This document shows, one piece after another, positions 4,374-5,302 of a DNA stretch of 5,302 nucleotides. The DNA lies in contig CALAQT010000041.1 in assembly GCA_937888775.1 (NCBI GenBank), positions 1 to 5,302 on the forward strand. Reading direction: 5' to 3'. The stretch is from an uncultured Actinomycetes bacterium (GTDB lineage: Bacteria > Actinomycetota > Thermoleophilia > Solirubrobacterales > Solirubrobacteraceae). Positions within the stretch are counted from its first letter, which is position 1. Every line of letters begins with the position of its first letter. The notes beneath the pieces were generated by a model. The model worked only from the letters and a program-made list of their open reading frames with translations, was not told where the DNA came from and did not search any database. The position numbers were made by a program, and so were the translations under genes.

Positions 4374-4389
4374 CGCTCGCATTCGAGCG
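4374..4389. terminator. Short hairpin between convergent genes, possible terminator
   Basis: CGCTCG (4374-4379) and CGAGCG (4384-4389) form a perfect 6-bp stem with a CATT loop, followed by TACTT. It lies 24 bp after the TfoX-like stop and 54 bp before the end of the convergent gene. The position is right for a terminator, but the stem is short and there is only a weak T stretch. Confidence 0.4.
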
Positions 4390-4443
4390 TACTTACCGGG
4401 GACGACCACCGAACCGAACGGCTGTCCCGGCAGTTGACCCAAC

Positions 4444-5302
4444 TCAGGACTGCAGGGGCGACTGATGGGGCAAGGCGGGGACTCCCGTGTCGAGTTTGAC
4501 GCCGAGGTCGGAGTCGAGCAGTCCGATCAGCGTATGTCGGGCTGAGATGCCAGAACCGGGGGACGCCGCGCTGCTGAGCATCGGCTCACGCCGGCCATGG
4601 ATCGTTAGCTGCACACCCAAGCAGCCGCTCGGGTCGATGATCGCCACCGCCAGCGGCGCCGTCGGGCTGCCGGCGTAGAACGCCAGCCGGATCCGGGAGC
4701 CCCAATCATTCGGACACGCCACGGTTCCGGGCTGCGCAGCGGGGAGCGCGTTGAGGAGCTTTACGACGCTGCGGATCCTCCGTGGGGAGGTGACCTGGAA
4801 GGGCGACTGAATGACCGTGGTGCCTCGATCGACGCTGACCTGCAGGCGGTGGGTGCCCGGCGGGATTCGTTCCGACGCGGCCCGCGGCGTGATCCACACG
4901 ACCTCAGCGTCGGCGCGAAGCCCGGTGCGGCCGCCCGGCAGCGCCACCAACTCGACCACGAGCCACCGCGTGCTCAGCACGCCGGTGATCGCTGGCCACG
5001 CGAACCCCACGACCGAGAAGACGGCCCCACGCTTTCCCGTGGTGCCCGAGCCGGTCAGAACCTGCTTGGAGCCCGCCGGGCGGTGTCCCTCGACATAGCT
5101 CAAGACCGTCTGCGCCGCGCTCGGGACGACCCACCAGGCGTGATCGTCGACGAGATTGGGAGTCGCTTGACTGGTCCCGGGCCGCGAGAGCGACGAGCCG
5201 TCGCCGGCCGGCTCACCGGCTGACCGCTGCGCGCCCGGCGGAAGCGAGAGGCGCATCAGCAGCGGCGCCGCGTCGCTCCGCGCGACGCGCCGGTTGGCCG
5301 CC
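4444..5302 (-). CDS. Probable exported actinobacterial protein of unknown function (5' end outside window)
   Basis: The frame is open from the TGA at 4444-4446 to the right edge. Met at 5256 is a possible start, but the codons before it (AANRRVARSDAAPLL) continue a family-like sequence, so I think the true start, and any signal peptide, lies outside. Seen in order: a DAAPLLMRLSLPPGA segment, a linker, ATPNLVDDHAWWVVP, a helix-like PSAAQTVLSYVEGHRPAGS, then beta-rich segments (FAWPAITGVLSTRWLVVELVAL, AEVVWITPR, GTHRLQVSVD). Near the end are VACPNDWG and SGCLGVQL, the only two cysteines (181 and 212 from Met 5256), which could form a disulphide outside the cytoplasm. I recall similar proteins (two Trp after PNLVD..H, ending in CP.D.G and GC motifs) as an uncharacterised group in Solirubrobacterales and relatives. 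No catalytic motif is visible, so no function is assigned. Confidence 0.72.
   Translation of the reverse strand, partial: AANRRVARSDAAPLLMRLSLPPGAQRSAGEPAGDGSSLSRPGTSQATPNLVDDHAWWVVPSAAQTVLSYVEGHRPAGSKQVLTGSGTTGKRGAVFSVVGFAWPAITGVLSTRWLVVELVALPGGRTGLRADAEVVWITPRAASERIPPGTHRLQVSVDRGTTVIQSPFQVTSPRRIRSVVKLLNALPAAQPGTVACPNDWGSRIRLAFYAGSPTAPLAVAIIDPSGCLGVQLTIHGRREPMLSSAASPGSGISARHTLIGLLDSDLGVKLDTGVPALPHQSPLQS

Noticed and set aside
4396..4407. A second copy of the tmRNA 5' sequence CCGGGGACGAC
   Set aside because: Only 11 bases match those at 1454-1464; nothing around it resembles a tRNA-like end, and such a match is expected by chance in GC-rich DNA.
4849..5223. A 124-codon open frame on the + strand
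   Set aside because: It is antisense to the probable exported protein and is Arg/Pro/Gly-rich without motifs.

Overview
The window is GC-rich with high-GC third positions, and its small proteins (DUF6458-like, TfoX-N, MarR, dimeric-barrel and VOC proteins) point to a high-GC actinobacterium. The tmRNA tag (Ala + ADTHNFALAA) resembles actinobacterial tags of the ADSH...YALAA kind. The last gene matches my memory of a secreted family common in Solirubrobacterales/Thermoleophilia, so that lineage is my best guess, not a proof.

Left part (1-1821), trans-translation: the 3' end of smpB on the + strand is followed by a small DUF6458-like membrane protein (189-410). A site-2 (M50) intramembrane metalloprotease lies on the - strand (448-1341), and the tmRNA gene ssrA lies on the + strand (1456-1821). 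SmpB and tmRNA are partners in rescuing stalled ribosomes. The tmRNA is well supported: acceptor stem with the G3-U70 wobble for alanine charging, T-arm, an upstream pseudoknot, a tag reading frame and a stop-codon hairpin.

Middle (1822-2496), a small accessory-looking island downstream of ssrA: two strong hairpins, a promoter-like segment, an excisionase/MerR-type winged-HTH protein (1972-2256), and a 40-residue ORF coupled to it by a 1-nt overlap (2256-2378). A perfect 14-bp inverted repeat (2450-2479) sits between this unit and the convergent genes. The 3' end of ssrA is a classic integration site, so this may be a remnant of an integrated element, but no second att copy is visible.

Right-centre (2497-3720), a regulated divergent cluster: a MarR-family repressor (+, TTG start) faces a VOC/glyoxalase-fold protein (-), which is followed by an overlapping small dimeric-barrel-like protein (-). 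The 79-bp intergenic region is AT-rich and contains a near-perfect 28-bp dyad, a strong candidate MarR operator controlling both directions.

Right (3721-5302): about 290 bp with no confident gene, then a TfoX N-terminal-domain protein that appears to be leaderless (GTG start 6 nt after a GATAAT box). Converging on it is a long - strand gene that runs off the window's right edge and encodes a probable exported protein with two cysteines.

I see no CRISPR array, rRNA, canonical tRNA or insertion sequence. The most rewarding points to check are the MarR-VOC operator, the missing normal N-terminus of the dimeric-barrel gene, the HTH/micro-ORF pair beside ssrA, and the tmRNA itself.
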